Assembly: GCF_032062135.1 (NCBI RefSeq)
Contig: NC_092861.1
Span: 137,122,078-137,186,077, forward strand
Length of the DNA stretch: 64,000 nt
Direction of reading: 5' to 3'
From: Pyxicephalus adspersus
Taxonomy: Eukaryota; Chordata; Amphibia; Anura; Pyxicephalidae
The notes under the pieces were generated by a model, which was given only the letters and a program-made list of their open reading frames with translations, had not been told where the DNA came from and searched no databases. Each line of letters starts with the position of its first letter. Positions within the stretch are counted from its first letter, which is position 1. The position numbers were made by a program, and so were the translations under genes. Positions 55,193 to 64,000 of this stretch are shown here, in pieces.

Positions 55193-55621
55193 GATACTGC
55201 TCAAATTATTGCAAACAACTGTATTATATGTGTATTTTTTACCTAGAGTTTTTCTATAAATATGGAATCTTTTGTGACATCCAATAACAGGCTATGCTAC
55301 TGATATTTCAAATTGTGAAAGAGTTAAAGAGGACCTGTCAGTAATGTATCTGTATGAATAGATTGTTCACATGCCACTGTCACATGCCAATACACTGCAG
55401 TATTCTTTAAGTTGACTTTGGTAGCAGTTTGGTGATATTCATCTGCTGCAACAAGGAGGAAGTATTTCCCTAGTCTCATCCTCCCTCCAGTGATCAGACT
55501 GCAACTTGGTAACTTTAGTATTGGGTCACAATGTGAGAGGCTGAATCAGAACTGATGTGTGCCAGATACACGGAAGAAATGCTGAGTCTGGATAATGCCG
55601 GAACAAATGTGGCTTTGTATA

Positions 55622-55865
55622 GAGCAGTGTTTCTTTTTACCATTTTCAGGTCTCAGGGAGCCCCTTCCATAATGATCATATCCACAGCTCACAGTACAAT
55701 AGTCCGGTAGTTAGTAAGAAGAATGTCACCCTTACAGATAGCAAAAAAAAAAATTGGTGTCCGTGATAATTGACCTGGGAGGTCCAAATTGCTCATTGCT
55801 TAAGGAACCCTTAACAACCTCTGGAGGAACCCTGGGATTCCATGGAACTGGTTGATAAACTCTTA
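55622..55865 (+). repeat. Family G MITE copy
   Basis: GCAGTGTTTCTTTTTACC, CACAGCTCACAGTACAATAG, TGTCACCCTTACAGATAGC, TTGCTTAAGGAACCC, ACCTCTGGAGGAACCCTGGG. Confidence 0.75.
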
Positions 55866-56747
55866 TAAAAGCCGGTCAAGGAACTGTTGTGGGGAGTATT
55901 GTGATCTATGTAGGATTTAATAAATGCAACTACCAGCCGACAAGACCATTGCCTGCTCCTTAATAACAACCGGCAAGATTGGCATCCATCCCCATTGTTC
56001 GTTTATACAGTATGGGGTTCTCTTATTGGTGGGTGGTTATGAGGGAGTGCTGTATTCTTACAGAACTAATATTATTGATATTCGATCAGACTTTTGCTGA
56101 AATCTGATTGATATCAAGCAGTAATCCTAGTAAAAATTATTTGGACGATATTGACTGTCTGCTAATGCACAAAATGATCAGTGTTTGTCCATCTTTGTGC
56201 TAGGTGTAAATAAACGAACGGTATATTATTTTTCTGGTTGACTGTATTGGTGAATTCTCTTTACTTGAGATCTGCTGTCACCAGTATGGAGAGTTCCAAC
56301 TCTCCCTTCTGGATCAAAGTATTTATCATTATGGAGAATGGATCTGGAAGATCACAATGGAAGTGGTAGATCTCCTAAATTACCTGAGGCACAAAAGGCT
56401 TATCCCAGCCCACCGAGGTCCTTCTAGCTAAATATTGCTTTGGCTACGTACATATGTGCAATAATGGTCGTTGGTACAGATTTTTCAGGTTTCGATCCAA
56501 CGATAAACGGCTGCACGATGCATGAACAAGCGCTGTACAGCACCATTCTGCTCCATAGGGGTCGGGAGGAATGTTGGAGAGGCACCCCGCTGCACTCTCT
56601 CCTTCACTTGCATTACAGTGTTTCTTGTCTTTGGATCCTCCCGGACGGAATAACCCTTAAAAGATTCCTCTGTGTGTGGTCAACTTAGTACACCAAATCT
56701 TCGTTCCAATGTCATTGATGGCTTTTACTTTTCATTTATTTTTCCAG

Positions 56748-56839
56748 CATTGCTAATGAAGCCGGTGCATCCATCTATAGCGTAAGTCCAGAGGCTGCCA
56801 AGGAGATGCCAGACCTAGATCCGAATCTGCGGAGTGCAG
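56748..56839 (+). CDS. SRBD1: SRBD1 coding exon (end of YqgF domain), last in window
   Basis: Acceptor TTTTCCAG ends at 56747; donor GTATGA at 56840. 92 nt: cysteine completed, then [20 protein letters not shown] and [10 protein letters not shown] plus G. [11 protein letters not shown] is the conserved closing strand of the Tex YqgF domain. Phase 1 out. The next expected motif (a V/S-IARRxQDPLAELVKIxP-type stretch) is not in 56840-64000, so the gene continues past the window with the HhH and S1 domains. Confidence 0.97.
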
Positions 56840-57990
56840 GTATGATCTCTTACTTGTAAATGTCTTGATCATGTTACAAAACAAGTGTAAACCATTAGAG
56901 CTCATTCACAATGTGGGAAGATGCACAGCACCATTGCACCTCAGCAGATCATAGAAATGCATCGGCGTTACAATGCAATGAACTGGCATTGAACCACATA
57001 TGTAAAAATGCTGCATGTCCAATGATTGGCCAGTGACCGTCCTCTGGTAGCTCAATAAATGATAAGAATGGGATGGGAAAACGTCCATATTAATCTGCAC
57101 CATAAAGCTTTGTGCACATATGTTAAATGATTATTTCCTGAGATGAAATTAAGAACAGAAAAGTGATGTATGTATGACAGTCGGACAGCAACAGCAATCT
57201 GACCTCTATACAAAATAAAACCGCATGTGTTAAATTCACCAGAGTTAACTCGGTGTAACCAGGCCATTATCACATAATAATACAAATATTTATCAAGCAG
57301 TTGTCCTTATATGTGCATCAAGAAACAACACTGAATAAACTTTAGTAAGTAAACAATGTGATTCTTTATCATGGAAAGGTTGTCATGTATCAATGGCCCT
57401 TGATAGTTTTCCAGTGTCTTTCTATACACTTTCACTTTGCACTTTAAGTGCAACTCACACCGCTTATTAGTTATTTATTTCAAGGTGGAAAGTTAGTGCA
57501 GACATTGCCTCCAACTCTGCAAAGCCTGCAAGCCATTGAGAAACACATCCATGGACATGAATCTGCAGGTAAAGGGGAGCGCTGTGTGCCACACACAATT
57601 CCACCTGCTGGTATCAGGCAATGTACTGTGTTGTCTGGGGAGTTCAGCTGTGTGTGTGATGACCGCACACATGGGTGGGAGTGTTAGAATGTCAGCATTA
57701 GCTAATTTATAAATTTGCTCATGGTTTGTAAAAGAGCACCATTGCTCTTCAGGTGGTCAAAAGCAGATGTAATATAGCGAGTGCTGTGTTTCTTACATGC
57801 AAGAATATGTCACTTTGCTGGGAAGGTGTTGATAAGCTTCAATCAAATAGAGAACATTGGTCACATTTTGCTAAGCAGTAAAGTCAGCTTGCACAATGGG
57901 TACCCAAACTGATACAGGGATGGTTTTAGATAAAATTTGACCCTAGGCAGGTGGGGTCCATATGCACAACATTCCAACTCTCTCTGCACC
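56840..57990 (+). other. Start of the next SRBD1 intron, nothing recognised
   Basis: I looked for the following exon here and to 64000 and found none. Confidence 0.5.
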
Positions 57991-57997
57991 CCTGTCA

Positions 57998-58172
57998 TTT
58001 ATTAAAGCTCTCAAAGGCTGGAGAGGAAACACTTTCATCAGTGAAGCTGGGTGATCCAGTAAACCTGAAATGGATCTGGGTATACCAAATTGCCTTTAGG
58101 AAATCCATTCCAGGTTTGCTGGATCATCCAGCTTTACTGATGAAAGTGTATCCTCTCCAGCTTTAAAAAATC
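57998..58172. repeat. Family C palindromic MITE copy
   Basis: ATTTATTAAAGCTCTCAAAG, GGAAACACTTTCATCAGTG and GCTGGGTGATCCAG on one arm. CTGGATCATCCAGC, CACTGATGAAAG-type inverse (ACTGATGAAAGTGTATCC) and CTCTCCAGC on the other. Centre shortened; ends diverged. Confidence 0.7.
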
Positions 58173-58199
58173 TGCCCCACTCTCCCCATTAAAGCCCTG

Positions 58200-59145
58200 C
58201 AGAAGATGGGGCCTCTGGGCTATTTCCCAATGTGTCCGACCCTAAAACCATCACCAAGATTCAGCCCTGGGCACGGTCCATTTGCTAATAGAAGATTGAT
58301 GTAATTAATCTTCTGCAGACAGAAGGGAGCACTTATTCCCCAATGGATGTTACAAGGTAAAAGGCTGCAGCAGATTTGATCTGTGATATTTGTGAACACA
58401 ACTACAAACTGCACAGCCACTAAGATTTACATGATAGTGTCATCTTTGAGCCAGCTTCTCATTCCAAAAAGTTGCTGACCCTGAATGGTGCCTGAATAAA
58501 AATGGCTTCATTTTTTTGGAGAAACAAACAGATAAACTCAAAGTCAGTGTGAGTTATAAATACTTGGAAGTGTTACACATTCCTTTGGATGAGCATACGT
58601 AAAGCAAATCTGTAGTTCTGCAAGGAAAATTTGCGGTAAGGCGAAATTTGGCCAGGTTGACGTGACGTGAACTCCTGGGAGTTCATTCAGTCCTGGGGGA
58701 TAGCAACTAGGCAGGTAAGTAGATTTTATTGAAGGTACATCACCTGTCCCTTCTGCAATAAAACATACCTGCATATTTGCCATCTCCCAGAACCGAATGA
58801 ACTTCCAGGAGTTATGTCATTTGGGCCCAGTCATTCAGAATAGCCGAAGATCAGGATTCGGGAATTGGAACAGAAGAAAATGGCAGCGCCGGCAACGGAA
58901 TAAGGACAGGTGAGTGTATTTAAAAACGAGATCAGGCAAGTGAGGGTATTATTTTGCAGAATGCACTTCATCCATCCATGCAATTTATTAAAGTAAGTGT
59001 TTAGTTCCCCTTTAGCTATATATGATGACAGGTCTACTTTGATAGCTAAGAGGTTCTAGCTCCAGATGTATTGTTCATTTACAGATATGGTATAGCTACT
59101 AGAATATACTATTTAACATTTACTGCTTGCTCTTTCTTATACAAT
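58200..59145 (+). other. Intronic sequence, nothing recognised
   Basis: Two stretches share CTCCTGGGAGTTCATTC / ACTTCCAGGAGTTATG-like pieces (58670 and 58800) in inverse orientation, which may mark a decayed inverted element. No gene. Confidence 0.35.
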
Positions 59146-59147
59146 AT

Positions 59148-59470
59148 ACAGGTAGTCCCCAGGTTACATATGAGATAGGGGCCCTGATTTATGAAAGCTC
59201 TCCAGGCTGGGGATAATACACTTTCAGAAGTGAAGCTGGGTGATCCACAAAACATGGACTGGATTTTTCAAAATTATTTGCTATTTGCTAGCAAATGTTT
59301 TGAATCTTGGACCAGATCCATTCCAGGTTTGGTGGATCACCCAGCTTCACTTCTGAAAGTGTATTATCCCCAGCCTGGAGAGCTTTCATAAATCAGGGCC
59401 AGGGACTGTAGGTTTCTTCTTAAATTGAATTTGTATGCAAGTCGGAACAGGTACATTATTTTAAAAAATG
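59148..59470. repeat. Family J element interrupted by a family C insertion
   Basis: ACAGGTAGTCCCCAGGTTAC and ATGAGATAGG before, then GGGACTGTAGGTTTC and TTAAATTGAATTTGTATGC after the insertion at 59180-59400. Rejoined order matches the uninterrupted copy at 1805-2000. The far end is missing. Confidence 0.8.
59180..59400. mobile_element. Family C palindromic MITE, near-perfect arms, nested
   Basis: GGCCCTGATTTATGAAAGC at the left; the reverse complement of the right end is the same. Arms agree base for base for about 69 bp from the tips, then differ at a few sites. Flanked by AGG on both sides (59177-59179, 59401-59403). 221 bp, foldback structure, no coding. Confidence 0.85.
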
Positions 59471-59779
59471 CAATTAGGACAGATGTTTGTCTCAACATAT
59501 TATTAGGCAGCATGGTGTCAGTTACTTTATAAAATCCTCAATGTGAGTTATTCACAAACAAAGCAAATAAAAAACTTTAAGGGGCCTAGACATTCATTAA
59601 CTTCTGGAGCAAGCTGTGCTTTGATATGCAAAAAGAAACAACTGCAAAGTTTGTCTTGGTCATTAAAGAGTTATAACTAAAAGACTTCTTCTGCAAGTCA
59701 TACAAACCTGGAATGAGATGTTCATGGGAGTTAGCAATCTGCCAGCTCCAATGGGCAGATCGATACTTAATTTATACAA

Positions 59780-59850
59780 AACTTATTCTGTACTACATTT
59801 TTCACATTTTGTCTACCCAGCTGAAAAAAATTTCTGGGGAGAACACTGAT
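59780..59850 (-). repeat. MITE family B, end fragment
   Basis: CTACCCAGCTGAAAAAAATT and TCTGGGGAGAACACTG only. Confidence 0.55.
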
Positions 59851-59899
59851 ATGACTAATATTTTCAATGGGTCAATGTATGAAGTCACACACAATTATT

Positions 59900-60845
59900 C
59901 ATGCTTCCAATAGGACTTGCTTAAGCACTAATTGGCAAATGCTGGTAGTGTGTAAAATGATCATCCTTGAGTAAAAAGGATGTATCCATTGTATTTACTA
60001 TTACATTTATATGTATGTTATGGGATATAAATAGCAAAATGACATGATGACAAAATGACATTCCAAGTTTATTTCTTTTAAATAAAACACATTTCTAATT
60101 AACCCTAATAAGACTTAGGTTTTCTCCTTTTGCTCATTAATATTACGTTTTTTGTTTTCATTCTAGTTTTTGTTACTTTCTTAAAAAAAAATTCTAAACG
60201 TTTCTTTTTTTTTTAAAATTTTTTTAGTATGACAGCATTATTATCACATAAACATGTCTATAGTATAAATGTAAAAACTGCATCTTCCATAAGGGATGTA
60301 CAGGTATCAGAGCTGAAGTATATAGGGTAGGGTAACTCAGGGTTAATGATGTTACCCCCCCCCCCCCAATTCCCCCATGTGACAGTGTTTTGCTTAGCGA
60401 TTGGCTGCTCAGGCCGGAACACTGTATCATAGGTAGATCTCCCTATCCAGAGCAGAATGGCAATCAGATCCAGCAATTAACTCCCGGATGATCCAAGTGA
60501 CATGGTTACTTTGGCAAAATAAAAAACAATTTTACCTTTAAGAATCGATGCCCAAAAATCCACATCCTTTTATTGACGGCAAGAAGCTGAAAATATAGGC
60601 GCCAGTTGCAATTTTGTTTTGGCCTATTGGCTTCTGGGACCTGTCCAGGGATGAACCATAAGTTTTGTTTTTGCATCAGTCACGGCACAGTTTATAGGCT
60701 GAAAATAGAAGCCAGTCCTCTTCACCACGGTCAGGTCAGACCTGGTGTTTTCTTTTGGAGTTGTTTGGAAGTGGGATCAATTTTTCCAGTAATTACATAC
60801 ATGAAGCAAATAAATGTCGTGCTCTTTATTTAGTAAGATTTCCTT
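59900..60845 (+). other. Intronic sequence, nothing recognised
   Basis: Poly-T and a 14-base poly-C run (60354-60367); no gene. Confidence 0.45.
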
Positions 60846-60849
60846 CACG

Positions 60850-61145
60850 CTTTCATACAATACTCTAGTTATGCCGGCCAGCTCAGACTCACGACTGCCA
60901 AACCTGTTAAATGTTTGCCCTGGCGAGCTATCAGAGAGAAGAAAGCAAGTCTCATCTAACTGCAGCCCGGTTCCGTGTCTGTCCTTACATTGGCGCTGTA
61001 CTTTATTCTGGCAGCATCACACTCTGATGGTACTAAAATGTTCAAACATGGCATGTTCCTCGCCCCATTCGGCCAAGGCGATGAAATATATAAGGCGACA
61101 AGCTGCCTGCCATAGCCTTGTTAATGGAATGCTTTCTCTACAGCT
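60850..61145 (+). promoter_or_regulatory. Low-repeat intronic block, candidate conserved non-coding element
   Basis: Balanced composition with CpGs (GCCGGCCAGC, TTCGGCCAAGGCGATG), bounded by AT-rich repeats, no domain in any frame. Candidate only. Confidence 0.3.
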
Positions 61146-61267
61146 TTAAAATGATGGCACTAAGCACAGTTTGTATTTAATATAGACACATGGCATATCC
61201 TATTGGAGAAAAACTAAACCCTTTACCTGGAAGAAAAGTCCTCCATCAGGTACATGTGTAGAAATGT

Positions 61268-61672
61268 ATTATTATTACCATACTGTATTTATATAGCACC
61301 AACATATTACATAGTACTGTACAGTAAATAGGGGTTGGAAATGACAGACAGTGACACAGGAGGAAGAGAGGACCCTGCCCCAAAGAGCTTACAGTTCAAG
61401 AGGAGGGGTGATGTGGAGTGGTGGGAAGTAGTAAGGGTTTTAGGAGACAGAAAAAGACGGGTAGGCAATATGAAAATATGTGTTTTGAGTGCTCTTTTAA
61501 ATGAGCAGAAAGTAGGAGCAAGCTGAATAGGACAAGTAAGACCATTCCAGAGAGTGGGGGCAGCTCTAGAAAAGTCTTGAAGCCGTGTGTGTGATGAGGT
61601 TATGAGTGAGGAAGTCATTAGTAGGTTATTAAGTGTAACAAGAGCTGTGGAGGGATTTGAAGGAAAAATCAC
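61268..61672 (-). repeat. LINE 3' end, minus strand, with ORF2 C-terminal remnant
   Basis: On the minus strand a frame reads LNNLLMTSSLITSSHTRLQD, APTLWNGL, FCSFKRALKTHIF, then the 3' UTR and tail (ACAGTACTATGTAATATG, TTGGTGCTATATAAATAC). Same family as 51030-51512, opposite orientation. Confidence 0.8.
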
Positions 61673-62200
61673 AGGAGCCTGAATTTGATTCTAAGGTAAA
61701 ATGAAAGTCAATGAAGGGAACTACAAAGAGAGAAAATGGAGTGGTGAGAAGAATGCATGTCTGGCAAAAGGTTTTTACTATTTTATGTAAAGTAACAATG
61801 TGGTGAAAGGTCCACTTTAATCATTGGGGACAATTTTTTATATTGCGTTTAAAAACATTTTGTATTACACGGGGTGGGGTACGCTCCATTCCTTTTTGGG
61901 TTTTTTTCTACAGTCAGAGCAATTACTGTTTTTGAATGGTTTTAGCTAGAGACTGCTTGCTTGAAAGGGACAGGTGTCTGCCATGCTTTGTTTTTAGAAA
62001 ATGCATAATACTCTTGGAATCCTGCGTTAAAGATGTTTGAAATAATCTATATATTTAAAAAAAAATCAGAAAACCTACTCAAAAATGGGTGCCAAGCTTT
62101 TTATAGATTATTTATCATGTAGAAAAAGGCTCCTAATCAAATTACCATTCAGACTGTGCAGTTCCTGCATAAACCCTATTAAATTAAAAAAGAAAAAAAT

Positions 62201-62374
62201 TAGGGGCCTGTGTTGATGGGCAAATGCAGCTTGTTAAGGTGTTCATTCACATTTTATTAACAGGTGCATTTACCTTCGGCTGACACACCTCTGATCTGCA
62301 TTTGACCTGTTTATAAGCATTCTGCTGTGTTTGCATTTCTAAAGCAAACAAAAAACCAATCAACACAGGCCCTA
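62201..62374. repeat. 174-bp segment bounded by 16-bp inverted repeats
   Basis: TAGGGGCCTGTGTTGAT (62201-62217) and ATCAACACAGGCCCTA (62359-62374) are inverse copies with one extra G. No target duplication is evident. It may be a small MITE or a stem-loop. Confidence 0.6.
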
Positions 62375-62641
62375 ACAATACTAGAGAACAAAATTAGAAA
62401 TCTGTATTTGTTAGTGCCATTCATGGTATTATGGTTATATAAATTCATATGTACTCGAGCATACACTGATTTTTTTGCCCTGATAATGCTCTTAGATAAA
62501 GGATTTGTGTTTTTGCAGGCATGTTCTGGAGCAGCACTGCAATTAATCAAATTCCAGTAATAACTGCACTTGCCTCTGGCAGCAGGGTTTGCAGACAAAT
62601 GCAGTTATTAAAGAGTTTGTTACATACTTTACATGAGGACA

Positions 62642-62657
62642 CAGTGCCATCTACTGG
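62642..62657 (-). promoter_or_regulatory. CTCF-like motif, strong match
   Basis: The reverse complement CCAGTAGATGGCACTG fits the CTCF core and its 3' CTG extension. Opposite orientation to the sites at 20486, 46238 and 51689. Confidence 0.5.
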
Positions 62658-62726
62658 TGACCATCAAACATTGGGGCGCAAACACATCATAAACAACTAA
62701 AAGGTGCAAAGTAATTTAACCTTTTG

Positions 62727-62845
62727 CAGTTTGCGGACCACTGCATCTACAGACCGCATGCGCAGTACAGAGTCCTGTGTCACTCAAAGTGTAAGAAACT
62801 TCCCCCCGACCAACGTCATAGTGCCAGAACCTGCCCACTCTCCCA
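62727..62845. repeat. hAT MITE fragment related to 5461-5713
   Basis: GCAGTTTGCGGACCACTGCA, AAGAAACTTCCCCCCGACC, CATAGTGCCAGAACC and CCCACTCTCCCATTGC. Confidence 0.6.
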
Positions 62846-63061
62846 TTGCTTTAAGTAGATTTTCCATTGCCATAAACTTGTATAAGAATACAAAACCCAT
62901 TCTGTTAGGTCAAATGCCAATCGACAAAGATCCTTTTTTTTTTCCATAGCAGCATTGTTTTTGTAGGTAATAATCCGTGATCTTTATTTAAAGGGAAATG
63001 GCAAGTTAATACTAGAATATAAGCTGATTTTGCTCAGAGCCACTGGGTGTTCCCTCTGGGG

Positions 63062-63625
63062 CAGGGGTGTCAAACTCAAATACACAGAGGGCCAAAATTA
63101 AAAACTTAGACAAAGTCACGGACTAACCTTGAAATTTATTGAAAAAATTGAGGAAATATTTCCTTCTCATTAGATATAAACCCTTTTCATATGGAAACAA
63201 AGAGGTTTTACTTCACATTCAATCTGGAACAAGCTTAAAATAGAGAAGGATGAATAAAAAAATGTTTTAATTTTATTTATTTTTTTTTTTAAGAAAAAAA
63301 TCTTATGCCTCTTTCTTTATTTGTAGCCCTGTGAGTTGAATTTTAATAGTAACCTTTTTGCACAGGCTAACAATAATAATAACAATATTCTTCTATGAAA
63401 ATCCAACCATTCAAGTCCATTCCTTGGAGTAGCATTATTTGCGTCTATAAAACAGTCCAATGCGGGCTATGCATAGGCAGAGAGCCCGCTGGTCTATAGA
63501 CGCGAGTGATGCCAGGAATTGTAGTAACGGTGCGACTTCAATGCAGCCGCGGGTCAGCTGCAGTTCATATTTAGGATTCTTTTGATGGCCAGATTTGGCC
63601 CCCGGGCCAGAGTTTGACACCCCTG
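63062..63625. mobile_element. Complete hAT-type element with target duplication
   Basis: CAGGGGTGTCAAACTC at the left and GAGTTTGACACCCCTG-type end (AGAGTTTGACACCCCTG) at the right are perfect inverted repeats. The flanks CTCTGGGG (63054-63061) and CTCTCGGG (63626-63633) are an 8-bp duplication with one mismatch. 564 bp. Internal stem GCGTCTATA / TATAGACGC. No transposase. Confidence 0.85.
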
Positions 63626-64000
63626 CTCTCGGGGTTTATCTATGGATCTTTTTTTTAACACTTTATTAACCATCTGCAAACAAGTTTGTGAATAGGCAAA
63701 AACCATTTAAAAAACCTAACATAGTACATTGAGTGATTTATGTGTAGGGCAGGATAACTAGGTCAAAATTACGGGAAAATGCCTGAAGAAAAGAAGACCT
63801 TACTGGGGGTGGATGTAAACCACATAAGAAACGTGTTTTTTATTAATTCCAGTGACCAACATCTGTGCATTTCCAGTCATTATACAAGAAAATACAGCTT
63901 GGATATTCCATAGGATTTATATATTTTTCTCGAATTTGAGACCAAATGAACATTATTCCATCCTGTGATTTATACATTTGACAGTCTGGGGTCTTGTTAC

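Noticed and set aside
57474..57600. Possible next SRBD1 exon after TTATTTCAAG
   Set aside because: No frame gives the expected conserved sequence that follows the YqgF domain.

Overview
The window is vertebrate nuclear DNA, almost certainly from a frog. It has GT-AG introns, one gene spread over more than 48 kb, long AT-rich introns, simple repeats, two assembly gaps (13984-14214 and 27671-28101), and a dense load of DNA transposons (Tc1, hAT, TTAA-type and palindromic MITEs), V-SINE-like tRNA-SINEs and LINE 3' ends typical of anuran genomes. I cannot name the species.

The only protein-coding host gene I can support is SRBD1 (S1 RNA-binding domain-containing protein 1, the animal homologue of bacterial Tex), on the + strand. 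A GC-rich, CRE-bearing promoter lies near 4030-4160 with a probable non-coding first exon. The start codon is the first base of an exon at 8352. Fourteen coding exons are visible: 8352-8425, 11789-11975, 13186-13311, 14306-14647, 15714-15880, 17644-17761, 19107-19250, 22837-22978, 32035-32138, 33590-33697, 37042-37199, 38607-38703, 41727-41834 and 56748-56839. They encode the charged N-terminal tail, the Tex N-terminal helical domain, the central core and most of the YqgF/RNase H-like domain. The rest of YqgF, the helix-hairpin-helix and the S1 domain lie beyond 64000. All splice phases match except at one junction: the exon at 22837 needs a two-base carry-over that the exon at 19107 cannot give. 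An exon for the conserved segment between them should lie in 19251-22836, but I do not see it.

Region by region: 1-4000 is upstream repeats (a TTAA-type element, a Penelope-like hammerhead-type motif, a possible LTR, a 175-bp tandem repeat). 4030-8350 is promoter and intron 1. 8352-19250 is the N-terminal coding half, including a truncated Tc1 transposase copy in an intron. 19251-41834 is the core half, with an old Tc1 copy split by later insertions, a roughly 59-bp minisatellite of about 12 units, and several low-repeat stretches that look like conserved non-coding DNA. 41835-56747 is one 14.9-kb intron. 56840-64000 is the start of the next intron.

In mammals SRBD1 lies between SIX3/SIX2 and PRKCE. 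Its large introns are therefore reasonable places for long-range enhancers of the SIX genes. The homeodomain-palindrome cluster at 39340-39660 and several CTCF-like motifs fit that idea, but this is inference. I found no clear new biological system. The best leads are the missing exon, the 39.4-kb putative enhancer, the self-identical palindromic MITE nested in another element at 59180-59400, the 59-bp array, and the hammerhead-type motif.
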